Assembly: GCA_002751075.1 (NCBI GenBank)
Contig: NAOQ01000014.1
Coordinates: 193,319-231,287 of the forward strand
Reading direction: 5' to 3'
Origin: Ichthyophonus hoferi
Taxonomy: Eukaryota > Opisthokonta > Ichthyosporea > Ichthyophonida > Ichthyophonidae
Length of the DNA: 37,969 nt
Part shown: in pieces, positions 23,301 through 35,303 of the stretch
How the letters are laid out: each line of letters opens with the position of its first letter
Numbering within the stretch: position 1 is the first letter of the stretch
Made by a program: the position numbers and the translations under genes
Notes under the pieces: generated by a model
Seen by the model: only the letters and a program-made list of their open reading frames with translations
Database searches by the model: none
Told to the model about the DNA's origin: nothing

Positions 23301-26300
23301 AAACGATGCGGCATCCAAACATCCTTATCTTCTACGATTGGTGGACTACAGAGAAAGATGTTAGATCATCTAGACGCAGTCAGTTTGTGTTTATCACAGA
23401 GTTGATGACCTCGGGCACTCTAAAACAGTATGCTTATCTATGTAATCTATGTACTCCTTCGTGTTCTGTATTGTATGCCCAGGGGGTAGGTTGAGATAGT
23501 GTCTTAGGAGCATATATGTCTATGTTTAATATTACTACTAAAAGCTTAGTATATGATATATAGTATATGATATAGTTTATGACATATATATATATATATA
23601 CTAGTATGCAGGTCGCCCTATTATCTTACAATGGGTTTTGCTATAACGCCAGGGTGTGATGTAGTTGTTAGGTGGCTGGTTTGTTTGTCTACTATTGTTG
23701 TATGTTCATCCATATTATTGGTTTATGTATTTCCTATATATTTTTTCTTTATATGTGCATTAATATCTTTTTTCCTCATTATCTTAGCTCCAGCCATTAG
23801 GACCTTTATAGCTATTCCCACCATTTTCTCTTTCTTATACTCCTTTTCACCATTAAATCTACTGTTTTATTTATTATTTTTTCATACCGTCTTTTTTCTT
23901 TTTAAACAGTTGACTTTGTTCAAGAATACGTACATATGCAGTACGAGAAAAAATGCCACAAGAATTAGAAGTCCTACTCAGATAGGAGAGAAATAACACT
24001 ATTATATCATTACAGATATCTGAAGAAAGCTAAGTCTGTGAAACCTAAAGTAGTACAAAACTGGTGTCGTCAAATTCTCAAGGGACTTATGGTGTGTAAC
24101 TAGCGCTGATTTCCTATTCTTTCCTTTTCCATCCTGTCTTATCGTAATGTTTTTATGCTTTTTGTAGTAATATTTGCTGCCTTCTCATCTCTTTATATCT
24201 TTTTATCTATATCCTTTGTCATTTACAATTAACTTTATTTTGTAACTATTGTTTAATATTGTCCCTAATTATATTCTTATTTTATGTATAAGAATAATAA
24301 TATGCTGCAGCCTTGCTATATTTAGATATTATTGGTCGTAATTAATAGTTCCACTCCCACCTATGTGATAGTCGTTCTCTCGCTACATGGGTAGAAAGAG
24401 GGCAGACTGACTGTCACAGGGGTGTGATGGAAGAAAACGCAGGGTGGGAATATGCGCATGTAAATGGTATAAACGTAATGACTTTAAGTATCAGTTTTAC
24501 ATAAGCACTGGCTGACCAGTATGATGAACTCCATTTCTCTCAGTATCTACACGAGTTTGACCCTCCAATCATTCATCGCGATCTTAAATGTGATAATATT
24601 TTCATCAACGGTACTACTGGAGTAATTAGGGTAATGCTCTTTTCCATTCTTCCTATTCTCGTATCCATTCATATATATAGCTACATTTAAGCGTACACAC
24701 AAATACATTTAACACCTCTTACGGCCTTTGTACATTTAATATATAATGTAAAGTCCAAACTTGTTTTATAAGATTATTTTCCCATTGGTATGTACTCTAT
24801 GCACATAGTCACATGTACGCATATATGGTTGTACTTTTTCATCATTTAAATACGGTATCCATAAGGTGTTTTAAAATATACTTGTGTAGTTAATAGCTAA
24901 TTGGTGTGCCCCGTTAGCTCTCGTATTTTAATAGTATATTGATTAATTTTAATTGTCAAGTATTATAACATCATTACATTCCACAAAAAGTGCATTAACG
25001 ACATCTCTATCTTTCTATCCACACTAATCATGTTATCGATTACGATTCCATTTGTTGGCACTAGAACCAAACATACTAACCCGCTTACTGGTATATACAA
25101 CAGATAGGTGATATGGGGTTGGCTACCTTTAAGTATCAAACCCACGCCGAGTCTGTAATTGGTTCGTATATCACACTCTACATTCTCCATTTTTTATATA
25201 TGACGTATATAGCATCCTCTTAGTATTATTATGACATTATAAGCTAATGAGGTAAAGGTCCAGATCTACATAACGTTTTATCGGTAAAGGAATTGAATAA
25301 GGCGATGCGTTGTTTTGTGTGCATGAAAGGGACATGTTGGATATATATGTATTGCTGTTAACTTTGAGTAATCTTGTTACTCATGTGTAGATAGATTTTT
25401 ATATGCATTTCAATGCGCGTTTATTCAGTATACAAATATATATGTAGATGCATTATTAACACAATTCTATACTATACACCATGCCACTTCAAGATTGGAT
25501 ACTATCAAACACTCTTATTAGCTACCTAGGGCTCAGAACATCTATTTGATTGGACCATGATTTCTTTTCTCATGTTTTTTCCGCAGGTACACCGGAGTTC
25601 ATGGCACCAGAGATGTATGATGAGAAGTACACTGAAAAGGTTTGTGTAGCGGCTGGAGGAGGTGCTAGATAGTGAGATAGTGGCTTGGCTGGGATGGATA
25701 TATATGTATCCCACTTTAATATTCCCTTAGTATAACTATAAGGCATGTACACACAAATATGAACATAGGACATAGGTCCAGAGTCATATCATAACTATAC
25801 GTTAGTATATAGTGTACAGTATAGTATATAGTATATGTATTAAGTGTATAGTATAGGATAGCATAGTAGAAGATACTCTGGTCATGTAATGTTTATTATG
25901 AAGGAGGAGGTGATGGTCACATTGCGCAGTTATTCTGTTATTACCAAAGCCACATTAACCATTTTTTTATTTTTCTGTGCTTTAATGAAAGCTATTACCT
26001 TAACAACCCAGAAAATTAATGCCTTTTACATCAAAGTGTCTGCTTTTATGTTAGTGAGTTAGAAAACAAGAACCAGGAAAATTACTGAGGATAGAGATAG
26101 AGAATGAGGAACGTAAAGGGTGTTAGAGAACAACCCAGAGAGCTATAAAGAGCATTTGGGTGGACTTTGACGCCCCGTTAGCATATAGCTAGTCGCTTAC
26201 TATCATTAATACAGTATTCGTACTACGATAATAAGGAGGGTTAATGGTTCTGATGGTTCTGACTGTGGTTTTACGATGGGGGCGCAGGTGGACATATATG

Positions 26301-29300
26301 CTTTTGGTATGTGTGTATTGGAGATGCTTACCCAACAGTATCCATATTCTGAGTGTAGCAATGCAGCCCAAATCTACAAAAAGGTAACCAGACTTCCCAA
26401 CTGAAAAAACAAACGGCACGGATTATGCATTTTTTGTATTACATGCCCGTAGATTATCAATATGTACCCTCTAGGGAGAGTTGCTTACCTCGAATTATTT
26501 GGACGAATAATTAATATTACTGCCATGAAGGATATAGCCATATATCCCCAGATAGCCAGGAGCAATTGTGGAGCTATTGAATAACAAACTAATACTAATA
26601 CTATACACACACTCCATATTTATATGTATATAGGTTGTGTCAAGCCAACCACCTGCATCTCTTGTCTTAGTTACACAGCCCAAGGCCAGGGCTATGATTG
26701 AGAACCTGCTGGCAGTCAACCCTAATGACAGGTAACATACATATATATCTTGCAGTTCTTTCCTATCTAGCTCATTCAATCTCTTTTATTTATCCACTTG
26801 CACCTCTTTTTTTTTAGGAGACAAGACGAGGTGTATGGGAGGGATGCTGGTAAAGAAAGGGTTATGGGTACGTGTGGGTTGTAGGGTAGTTGAATAAGGA
26901 AAGTGCTGTCTAAACTAATAGACTAAACCGACAGGCTATCAGCAAGGGAGCTCCTGTCCTGTGACTTTTTAGTGGATGATTGTAAGTAATAGCATAGCCT
27001 TCTCTAACTTCCTCAGGCTATCATGACAATTACTTCTTACTCATACTTCTTACATATACACCTGTGTGCTTGAGGATACTGAATTATCTCAACATTGCAA
27101 CACTAATTAATAAAGTAGCTTGGATTTATCGTTTATCTCTATAAACAGTAAACGAAATAACGAAATATGAAAAGCAAACCACGTCAGATGTACTGCCTGT
27201 AAAGGTCAAGCACGATATTTCTGTTTACTATGTTTACTAATATTATTTGTGCCATCAGTATCCGAGGATGAAGGGATAGTTCAACCAGCCCCCATAGACC
27301 CCCCACCTGTTTTACACACTGATATACCCACCGATGTAACTACAGACAGGTATTTGTTTTGTTCCTAGCCGTTTATTTTTTTATTTACTATATTCACTGT
27401 CCTGTAATGTAATTTAACTACTGTAAAATAAAGCTTGATTATTATTATTGACTATGCATGTATTGCTTTCTGTCAAAACATACCAATTCAATCCAGTAAT
27501 AATTAAGGCTGGTGTTTTTCTTGCTTTGGGTTTTAATAGCATACTTGGGCTTTATAGGTCTATAGATATCAAAATAATAATCAAGTATTGCAAACAGATC
27601 GCTTATTTGCACGACTTGAAATGTAAAATGTATAATATACGTCTTATATCTCTGCTCAATCCCACGTCTTCCCCCGCCTTCCCCCGCAATCCACAGTGGC
27701 TGACATGAATTAAATGCTCACATCTTCCTACCCTTGACGTGTTATTATTTTCTTTTGGTTACTAACCCAGGCAATGTTTTTAGTGGTGTTTTAAGCATTA
27801 AGGGCACAACGATAACAGCCACTACTGGCATTGCATTCACATCCTAATACATGTACCTGGGAATATACACAATATACTTTAACCATCATTACTATAACAC
27901 GACATATATATATGTTGTAGATTGAAATGTGTATATATCTCCAAGTTCCCGACTTCCGAGTCAACCAAACCTTACCTATCTTGATGGGGGTACGTACATT
28001 AATGCACATAATTTATAAGATGGTTATATTTACCAAATACTCTACAACCGCACAGTTCCACAGGCTACCGTTCCGATAGAGAGAGCGTGTCTTTAGCATC
28101 ACACGACACGGATGGATATGAATATAGTGAAGGAGGAGAAGATAGAGGGGACACTGAAGGACTGGCAACAGATGTAGAGTTTGTATACGAGGTTGACGAT
28201 CACACTATACAACTGTCGTAAGTTCTACGCCTCTAGTGCCATTGGTCTCCATACAAACACGGCCCCGTCTATCTGTTTCTCTCTGCCAGTGTCTGCCCTT
28301 TCCCTTTTTTTTTTCTCTTTCTCACGGTTGCTTTCTGTTTGTTTATTTTTTCATTTGTTTCTCTATATATTTATCCTTCTTTACCTTGATTTAATAGACC
28401 AGTATGACTAGTAGTATTATTGAGATTGAGATCTTGGGGTATGGCCAGGTTTTCTGCCAATATTAGGAGCATTCCAGATGGACCCATCGAGAAACAGGCC
28501 GTTCACTTTCCCTTCAATGTGGTATGCGTTCATATATATATGTATTTATTCTTGGGCATATGTCTTTTTATTCTTCAATGTTTCATACTCTCTCCATAAA
28601 TACATATATACATAACATATATACATACATACATACATACATACATACATACATACATACATACATACATACATACGTACGTGCATGCATATATTTCATT
28701 ATGAACCCATCATTTCTCGGTGTAGTTCTATTTGCCCTAGCCCCACCCCTACCACCCGGAAGTCGAACAAACATCCCCTACCCTACTATATACCAACACA
28801 AATTCCTTCTTAGAATGTCGACACAGCCGAGCAGGTGGCCGAGGAGATGGTCGAGTCTTCTATTCTACTTGCAAAAGATTTTGAAAGAGTTGTTGCCGGT
28901 GTAAATGCGGTATGTACAATGTACAATGGCTATTGGTCTTGTCCAATTGCATTATACTTGGTGTATAGATATTTATTTAGTGTTTTAACGGATGCATATA
29001 TAGCTAGATGGAAAAACCACTGGTTATTTTGGATAATCCTGTGTAATATAATCATTTAAGACTGATGTGTTTGGAGTTGAATCTACCATGATGTCTCTAT
29101 TTATTTTAATTTTAATGATATTACGGTTTGTTAGCAGTTGGGATAGGGATATAATACTACCTGGATATTATAAATATAGTATATGGTATATTAACATAAA
29201 CATAGCTTGATATACATCAAAGGCAATGGAAGAAATACAATAAAATTATATGAGCATGCATATGTATGTTTAAGTTCTTGCATGCATTATTAAAACATGT

Positions 29301-29927
29301 TATTTCCACGGTTTATTACTTATTATCAGATTGTATATGGCTAAGAAGTTACAGACCTGAACATTATCATATTTTTAGCTCTATAGTTACAGGCGTCTTG
29401 CAAACGGGGTTATGCTAACCATATTAACCATACATTATCACTTTTGTTTTCTCTGCTTATTTACCTCTTCTGGTATTGCAGTGTATTACACTATGGGTGG
29501 CGGACCGTGCTAAACACGGGCTACCTGTTTCAGTCCCTCAATATAGCGATAGCTTGAATTCGAGCAGCCAAGAAGGGGTTAGCGTACAATCAGTGCATAC
29601 CCCTTCACATACCCCCGACATTGCATATGCATCGCCGGTGGGCTCCCCAAAACTGGCTCAAGCACAGGTTTCGTCCTCGTCTACATCCGTTTCAGATATA
29701 AATACTATGAACACTCCGGGTCGATCGCCAATAATTCAAACGCAGGGCTTCCCGGGAGTTGCTCGTGGTAGTGTATCAGAGCCAGTCTTAGGTAGCGATC
29801 AACTCTATCAACAGAAACAAGCCCAATTGCTTCAACAAGAACAACAACAACAACAGCAGCAGATGTTGCAAGCACAATATCAGCAACAGGTTTTACAACA
29901 ACAGCAGCAACAACAACAACAACTACT

Positions 29928-29969
<42 letters not shown>

Positions 29970-32900
29970 GCAGAAGCTTCAGCAGCAGAAGCTACAGCAG
30001 CAACAGCAACAGCAACAGCAACAACCCATTAGTGCTGGGCGAGGTACTCAGACACCTCCTCCCAAAGCTACGCCATCGGGCTATGGTGAGTTGAGTTATG
30101 CTCAGACAGCATCGTATGGAGGGGAGCCAGTGCAACAACCGCCTACCCAACAATCACCACAATACCAGTATGTTGCTCAGAGTTTACCACAATCCCACAT
30201 ACAGACAGGCCATTATACGGGAGAGCCAGTTGCCCCACATGGAGGAATGCAGGGTCAACAGCAGCCACAGGCGAATGTGCAGTCATCCTCAGCGCCCAAA
30301 ATGCAACCTGGGAGCAGGTCAACTACCCCAGTCCCCACTAAAGCACAGACCGGGAGTGCAAGGTCGTCTATGACATCACAGAGCGCCCCATTGCCACAGA
30401 TTCCATCTCAGAACCTCTCTCAACCACAACAGCGCGGATCTATATCTCTAGCACAAGGGCAAGGGATGCCACAACCCCAATCAGTGCCCTATGCACAGAC
30501 AGGAGGCGTAATGCAGCAAGAAACTGGAAGGCCAATAAATAGGTAGATCTATACAATGATTGTTACTGGTTTTGGTTGTATGTTGTTTCCATGTATGGCC
30601 TGATCACACATTGCCATCTCTATTTAATTGCAATCACATACTGTGGGGACTAAGGGCCATGCACTTCTCTCCACTATACTATCATACTACTATACTACCC
30701 AATCCTTATTCTTATTTGCCTCCCCAACCTATATATCCTTCTCTCCTCTTCTGTTCTCCAGGGTTGGTGACCAGCAGCTGCCTAGTTCTTATCCAGTGAC
30801 CAGGTCTCGTCCAAACTCCCTGTCAGGCCCTTCCACTGGACCTCCCTCTGGCACTCAACCCATTACCATACCTTCCACAGGCCATTTACAAAGTAATGTC
30901 AATCAGGCCTCCAAAGGTGCAGCTTCACAGTCCGTGACTGGCCCATCTATGGCAGCTCAGGCCACAGCGTTCACCCAAACTTCGTTCAGGCCTGAAGAGT
31001 TTAATATTAACGATAACATGGCCACTTCCGCACCTACCACATGGGCCCCTCGTGCCGAAATGGAGCAGGGCGATGCAGAGAGCACTTTGAAAATTGATCA
31101 ACCTGCTCTGTTTGTACAACACGCCATGGCCGACCTCATGCACACTCTACAGCCCACCACCCCCTCCAAGGCAATGCCCCTTCCTATTCCTGGGACTCCT
31201 ATTTCCACTGCAGGTGGGTGGTGCTTATGGTGCTGATACCGGACTGAAATTACTGACATCACGTACTTACTTACTACCGTGATACACTGTTATAAGTGTT
31301 AATGTTAGTATATAGTGCATACCTTTGTCTTATTGCATTATAGTCGGTGTATTCGGGGTGGTGTTAGCACAGAGTGAGGCTAGAGCCTGGGTGGCTAACG
31401 CGTGAATGATTTCAACAGAAGACTTGGCTCCTTCCGCCTTCCTACGCTGGAATATTCCAACTGAAATTCCGACTCATGTTTTACCTAAAGTGTATGTATC
31501 ACCATCACGTCACTGCTTCATTTGTATTTTTTGAATAATGAAATTAGTATTGAGGAATGATATTTTATTGTCCTATGTATGTTATGTATATTGATAATTT
31601 TAAACAAGATATACATATATACGCGGAGGTGTGTGTAGTAGGATAGCAGTGATTGCCGTATATGACCAGAGATGTCTTTTTGAAGTACATGTCATTTGGA
31701 CGATTTCACTATCTTATCTAACGTCTTGGATGACTACCCCTACATATTCGCATATACATGAAAATACATATGCATATAAAGTTCCTAGATACTCTACACA
31801 TTGCTTACACATTATGGCCTCTACTTTATGTCGAGGTAGATATGCATACACACGCATGCATACATACACTTAAACATGTAAGCTTGGAGTAGGATAGTCC
31901 TCTGTCAACTTAATAGGTATATCTCTCTATGTACATCCGGCCTGACACATGGTGATCTTGATAGCAGGTCGCTAGACGAGCAATGGAACGAATTGAACAT
32001 AAAACAAAGGTTACAAACTGAGGAGATGATGCGCAAACAGGTGTGTTTTGTTATATTATCTTTTATAACCTGAGTGTACTATGCCTATCACAACTGTTTT
32101 TTTGGGGGGGTTTTTTTTTTGAGTTTGGAATTCATTATACTCAATGTGCCAGCATACCTTTCTATATCCTAATTGAGTTTATACCGTTATACAGTACCTG
32201 ATAAGAATGGAAAAGAGGTTAAAGAGAGATGATGTATGTGTACGTAAGGAGATAAAAGAGTTTGATCTAGGAGGTTAGAGAAAGAGAAGGGACCCTGACC
32301 TACTGGTATATAGTGGTGTACATATGCACATGTATGTTTGGCATAATATAGGTTGCCCAGCTGCTGTGGATATGGAGCAATCGGAAATTTTGTCACGCTG
32401 AGAAGCCTAATATTTCTAGTTTTTCATATATGTTAACCAGTAGTGCATACATCACAGGAGGAAGAAAGGCTGTCCTTCCTTGTTCGTATGAGACAGGCTG
32501 AGGCAGGGCAACCAGAAGCTGCAAACACGACTGAGGTTGGGATGACGGTAGAGAGTATTCCTACCGACCCTGACTTAAGCATGTCTGAGACCCCTGGCCT
32601 ATGCATGGATATGCACCTGCTTAACCTTGATCAGATCCAGGAGGACCAACGGCTGATGCTCCAGCAGGAACAACAGGAACAAGTGCTGGCTTTACAGCAG
32701 AAACAACAAGAGGATCTGCTCAACCATCTGAGAAACGCCCAGAACCCCGAAGTAGCTCTTTCTGTTAAAGATGCTGAGGAGAAGTTGACAAGATGGGGTG
32801 ACATGCAAGATAGTTTGTTTCAGGAACAGAGAAGCCTGTTACAACAGCATCATAAAGACCAAGTAACGCAACTATCGGCTTTGCATGGCAACGAAAGGGG

Positions 32901-33234
32901 ACGTGTACAACAACAAAAACTGCAAACACAACAACAAGAACCACAACAACAACCACCAGTACAACAACCACAACAACAACAACAACCACAAGCACCAAAA
33001 CAACAACCACCAGTACAACAACCACAACAACAAGCACCAAAACAGCAACCACCAGCACAACAGCCTCAACAAAAACAACAGCAACAGCAACAGCTACTGC
33101 AACAACAACAACAATTACTGCTACAACAACAGCAACAACAGCAGCAACTACTGCAACAGCAGCAGCAGCAGCAACTGCAACAACAACAACTACAACTACA
33201 ACAGCAACAGCAACAGCAACTACTGCTACAACAA

Positions 33235-33266
<32 letters not shown>

Positions 33267-35303
33267 TGGACAGGCAGGCTTGACTAAGTTAGCAACAGGG
33301 GGTATTTCCCCATCGGTTATATATCCACCCGGCCCAGTGGGTGGTGCCGACATCAAGCGTCTAACGTCGCAGCCTAGTACACTACTTTCACTGGCTTCTG
33401 CTGGATTTGGTGAGTAGGTGGAGGTAATAGGCCATATAATATCTATACAGTCTCTAGATAGTTAGCAATCGAAAGACTAGTTGGGTAAATGTAAGGCTGA
33501 GATTTGTTTATACATTAATAGGAAGTAATTGAATTCGACGAATATGTGATATGGAAGAGGCCTGTATCTTAAAAGCTTATAATTTTTTATTACACAGCCA
33601 CGTCAATCCTTTATATTTTATGGCATATTTTAATAGACTCTCTTACCCTGTTCTATTTTGATCTTGCTATCTTAACCCCACTTGCTCTCAATACGACGTA
33701 TTTTACCTTTTCCTTATCATTTCTCTTCTTCTTTCTTCGGAAGTGGTTACTAGCGATTTCTGCCAGACATGTCAGAGGTTTAAATTTTAATGAAACATGC
33801 TGGCTCTAAAGCCCTTGATTGTTTGGAAGGAGTATTATATTTTTACCATTTAGGCTTATGACAAGCCGTGCAGCTGAAAACATATTATTTAACTTCTCTA
33901 GGTGTCTCTTCTCAACCAACCAAGATGACCCAGCCTCTTGCAAAGCCATCTGCCACATCTCAGGCACCGCTGGCACCTACGTCTTTACGTTATGACACAC
34001 GGTAAGTGTTTCTTTTATATTAGTAGTCAACAGTGACACATTTATATACACTAACTTATATAACATAACTGGAGGTGGGTCAGTGCAATATTTTGAAGTG
34101 TAGGTGAATGGATGGATGTATGAAATAATACCGTCAAACATAGGTTAGCCACTATCAACTAACTTTGTTTTCCATACGACTGCACATGTTTCTACAGTAC
34201 TACCAGTCTGCCATCTTCTGTACCTTCTTCCATGCCAGGAGGCATAGCTTCTCTTATCAACCAACCACCAACCATGGCTACCTCTAAGGCAAGCTTGCAC
34301 TGTACTTTGACCCCCCCTGCTTGCGCTTGGGAAAGATATGTTTGACTTGCTTGACTCACCCACTACCACTGCCACACCCTATGTGTGTGATGATTTTTAT
34401 TAGCTTATTTCATATCCCTTGACAATACTGGTGGGAATGCAGGCACAGAAAGAGCTTTTTGACCAGAAGGCATGGAAGCTGCTGGAAGATTTTGAACTTA
34501 GTAAGGAGACATCTATTAAGCGAGATACGGAGGTATGAGATGGCACCTGGCTGTATTAACCCACCCTATCCTTACTGCTATTATGTTGTAGCCAGCCATT
34601 ATATGCTGCTTTGTCCCCTTATGTTTCCTCTTATCCTATTCTATCCTATCTTATTTACTGTTATCATCTTTTATATTGTACTATAATATTGTTCCCTATT
34701 ATATTCTTGCATCTTCTGTCTTAATCTCATAAATCCAATCTATATATATTAGGAAGGTTTGTTTTTTATTATTGAACTAGTGGCAATACCTTTTCTTGCT
34801 CCTTCCAGGCTGTTGGAACAACTGGCGCCAAGATGAAACAGAGCCTTAATCAAATTTCTACTCAGCAACGTTTGAAGAAACTAATGTCAGATGGGCCACA
34901 GGTACTATACGCGTTGCTTATTAAGCTATAAATAGTAAATGTCAATTACCGTTGTGTCTTTCCACATGTCATACGCACCTGAGAAAGCTTTGATTGGCCT
35001 AGAATCATGGAAGTGACGGTTATGCATCTACCATATGTCCAATCGGATTGTTTACTTTTAGTATGCACATGTGCATATATAACTACAAACGTCTGTATCT
35101 ACACATTATCTACACAGCGACCAATACATGTTACTAACATACTTATATATATATATGCCATACAGGCAGCAGCAGTGACGGTGCCAACACCCACACCTAC
35201 AGCGGCATCTAACCTGCTGAGCACCACTCCACCCAAGACTCAGCCCCACAGCCTTCATACTGCTCCTTCCTTGTTGACTGGTACAGCACCAGCAAAGCCA
35301 TGA
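20363..35303 (+). CDS. WNK: WNK (with-no-lysine) family Ser/Thr kinase, complete
   Basis: Exons: 20363-20461, 21240-21332, 22378-22431, 23297-23427, 24016-24091, 24544-24630, 25104-25161, 25587-25639, 26288-26383, 26634-26731, 26935-26981, 27259-27349, 28056-28217, 28449-28521, 28814-28909, 29482-30542, 30762-31213, 31419-31491, 31965-32040, 32458-33409, 33902-34001, 34198-34288, 34443-34532, 34809-34901, 35166-35303; 4,440 nt, 1,479 residues. WNKs sense chloride and osmotic state and activate OSR1/SPAK-type kinases. The kinase domain spans about 30-296: [11 protein letters not shown] carries the displaced catalytic lysine (K44), VAWNEL has Asn where other kinases have Lys (N61), HRDLKCDN (D164), DMG instead of DLG (D183), activation-loop [13 protein letters not shown] (S197), DIYAFGM. 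Residues about 369-445 form the PF2-like/CCT-like domain ([19 protein letters not shown]). Two Gln-rich blocks (about 548-621 and 1143-1261) and coiled-coil-like sequence fill the tail. ATG chosen because an in-frame TGA lies at 20303-20305. Confidence 0.93.
21920..21940. repeat. (AT)n microsatellite in WNK intron 2
   Basis: About ten AT units within the 1-kb intron 21333-22377. Nothing else recognisable was seen in this intron apart from AT- and ACAC-rich simple sequence. Confidence 0.9.
25803..25866. repeat. degenerate GTATA-type minisatellite in a WNK intron
   Basis: About a dozen irregular copies of GTATA/GTGTATA/GTATAG follow one another in the intron 25640-26287. Similar degenerate arrays occur near 6500-6560 and 23550-23600. 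Confidence 0.7.
28621..28675. repeat. (ATAC)n microsatellite in a WNK intron
   Basis: About thirteen perfect ATAC units in the intron between 28522 and 28813. They create spurious Thr-Tyr-Ile-His open frames on both strands. Confidence 0.95.
29809..30028 (+). repeat. first CAA/CAG array, glutamine-rich block of WNK
   Basis: Codes for roughly 70 residues, mostly Gln in runs of up to 16, broken by Leu, Lys, Met and Ala. CAA and CAG codons are mixed, so the tract is less uniform than a pure CAG repeat; the longest uniform run is a CAA array near 29931-29968. Confidence 0.95.
31962..31967 (+). promoter_or_regulatory. tandem NAGNAG splice acceptor in WNK
   Basis: The intron before the 31965-32040 exon ends in TAGCAG. 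Splicing after either AG keeps the frame; the choice adds or removes one Arg (V-R-S-L versus V-S-L). NAGNAG acceptors commonly give both forms in other eukaryotes. Confidence 0.6.
32908..33264 (+). repeat. second CAA/CAG array, glutamine-rich block of WNK
   Basis: Codes for about 119 residues: first an imperfect Gln/Pro repeat with units such as [11 protein letters not shown], then long Gln runs punctuated by Leu. The Gln-Pro units (about 32940-33066) look like a tandem amino-acid repeat of 10-14 residues. Confidence 0.95.
34289..34442 (+). other. GC-AG intron in WNK
   Basis: The reading frame joins TCTAAG to GCACAG in phase 0 across an intron that begins GCAAGC and ends TGCAG. The donor AG|GCAAG fits the GC-AG consensus. 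No GT donor in frame is nearby, and the exon on each side is in the WNK frame. All the other WNK introns begin with GT. Confidence 0.7.

Noticed and set aside
26818-26867. Possible extra WNK exon inserting about 15 residues ([17 protein letters not shown]) before [10 protein letters not shown]
   Set aside because: It can be joined in frame, but splicing 26731 directly to 26935 gives [15 protein letters not shown], which matches the conserved kinase subdomain XI without an insertion. It could be a rare alternative exon; RNA would tell.
27149-27206. Open segment with AG and GT borders between two WNK exons
   Set aside because: It ends in phase 0, which does not fit the next exon (27259), while joining 26981 to 27259 directly keeps the frame.
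28524-28904. 126-codon frame covering the ATAC repeat
   Set aside because: It is mostly microsatellite; the real exon 28814-28909 lies in a different frame.
32765-33356. Antisense and shifted frames over the WNK Gln-rich exon (poly-Val, poly-Cys, poly-Asn)
   Set aside because: They are frame shadows of the CAA/CAG array.
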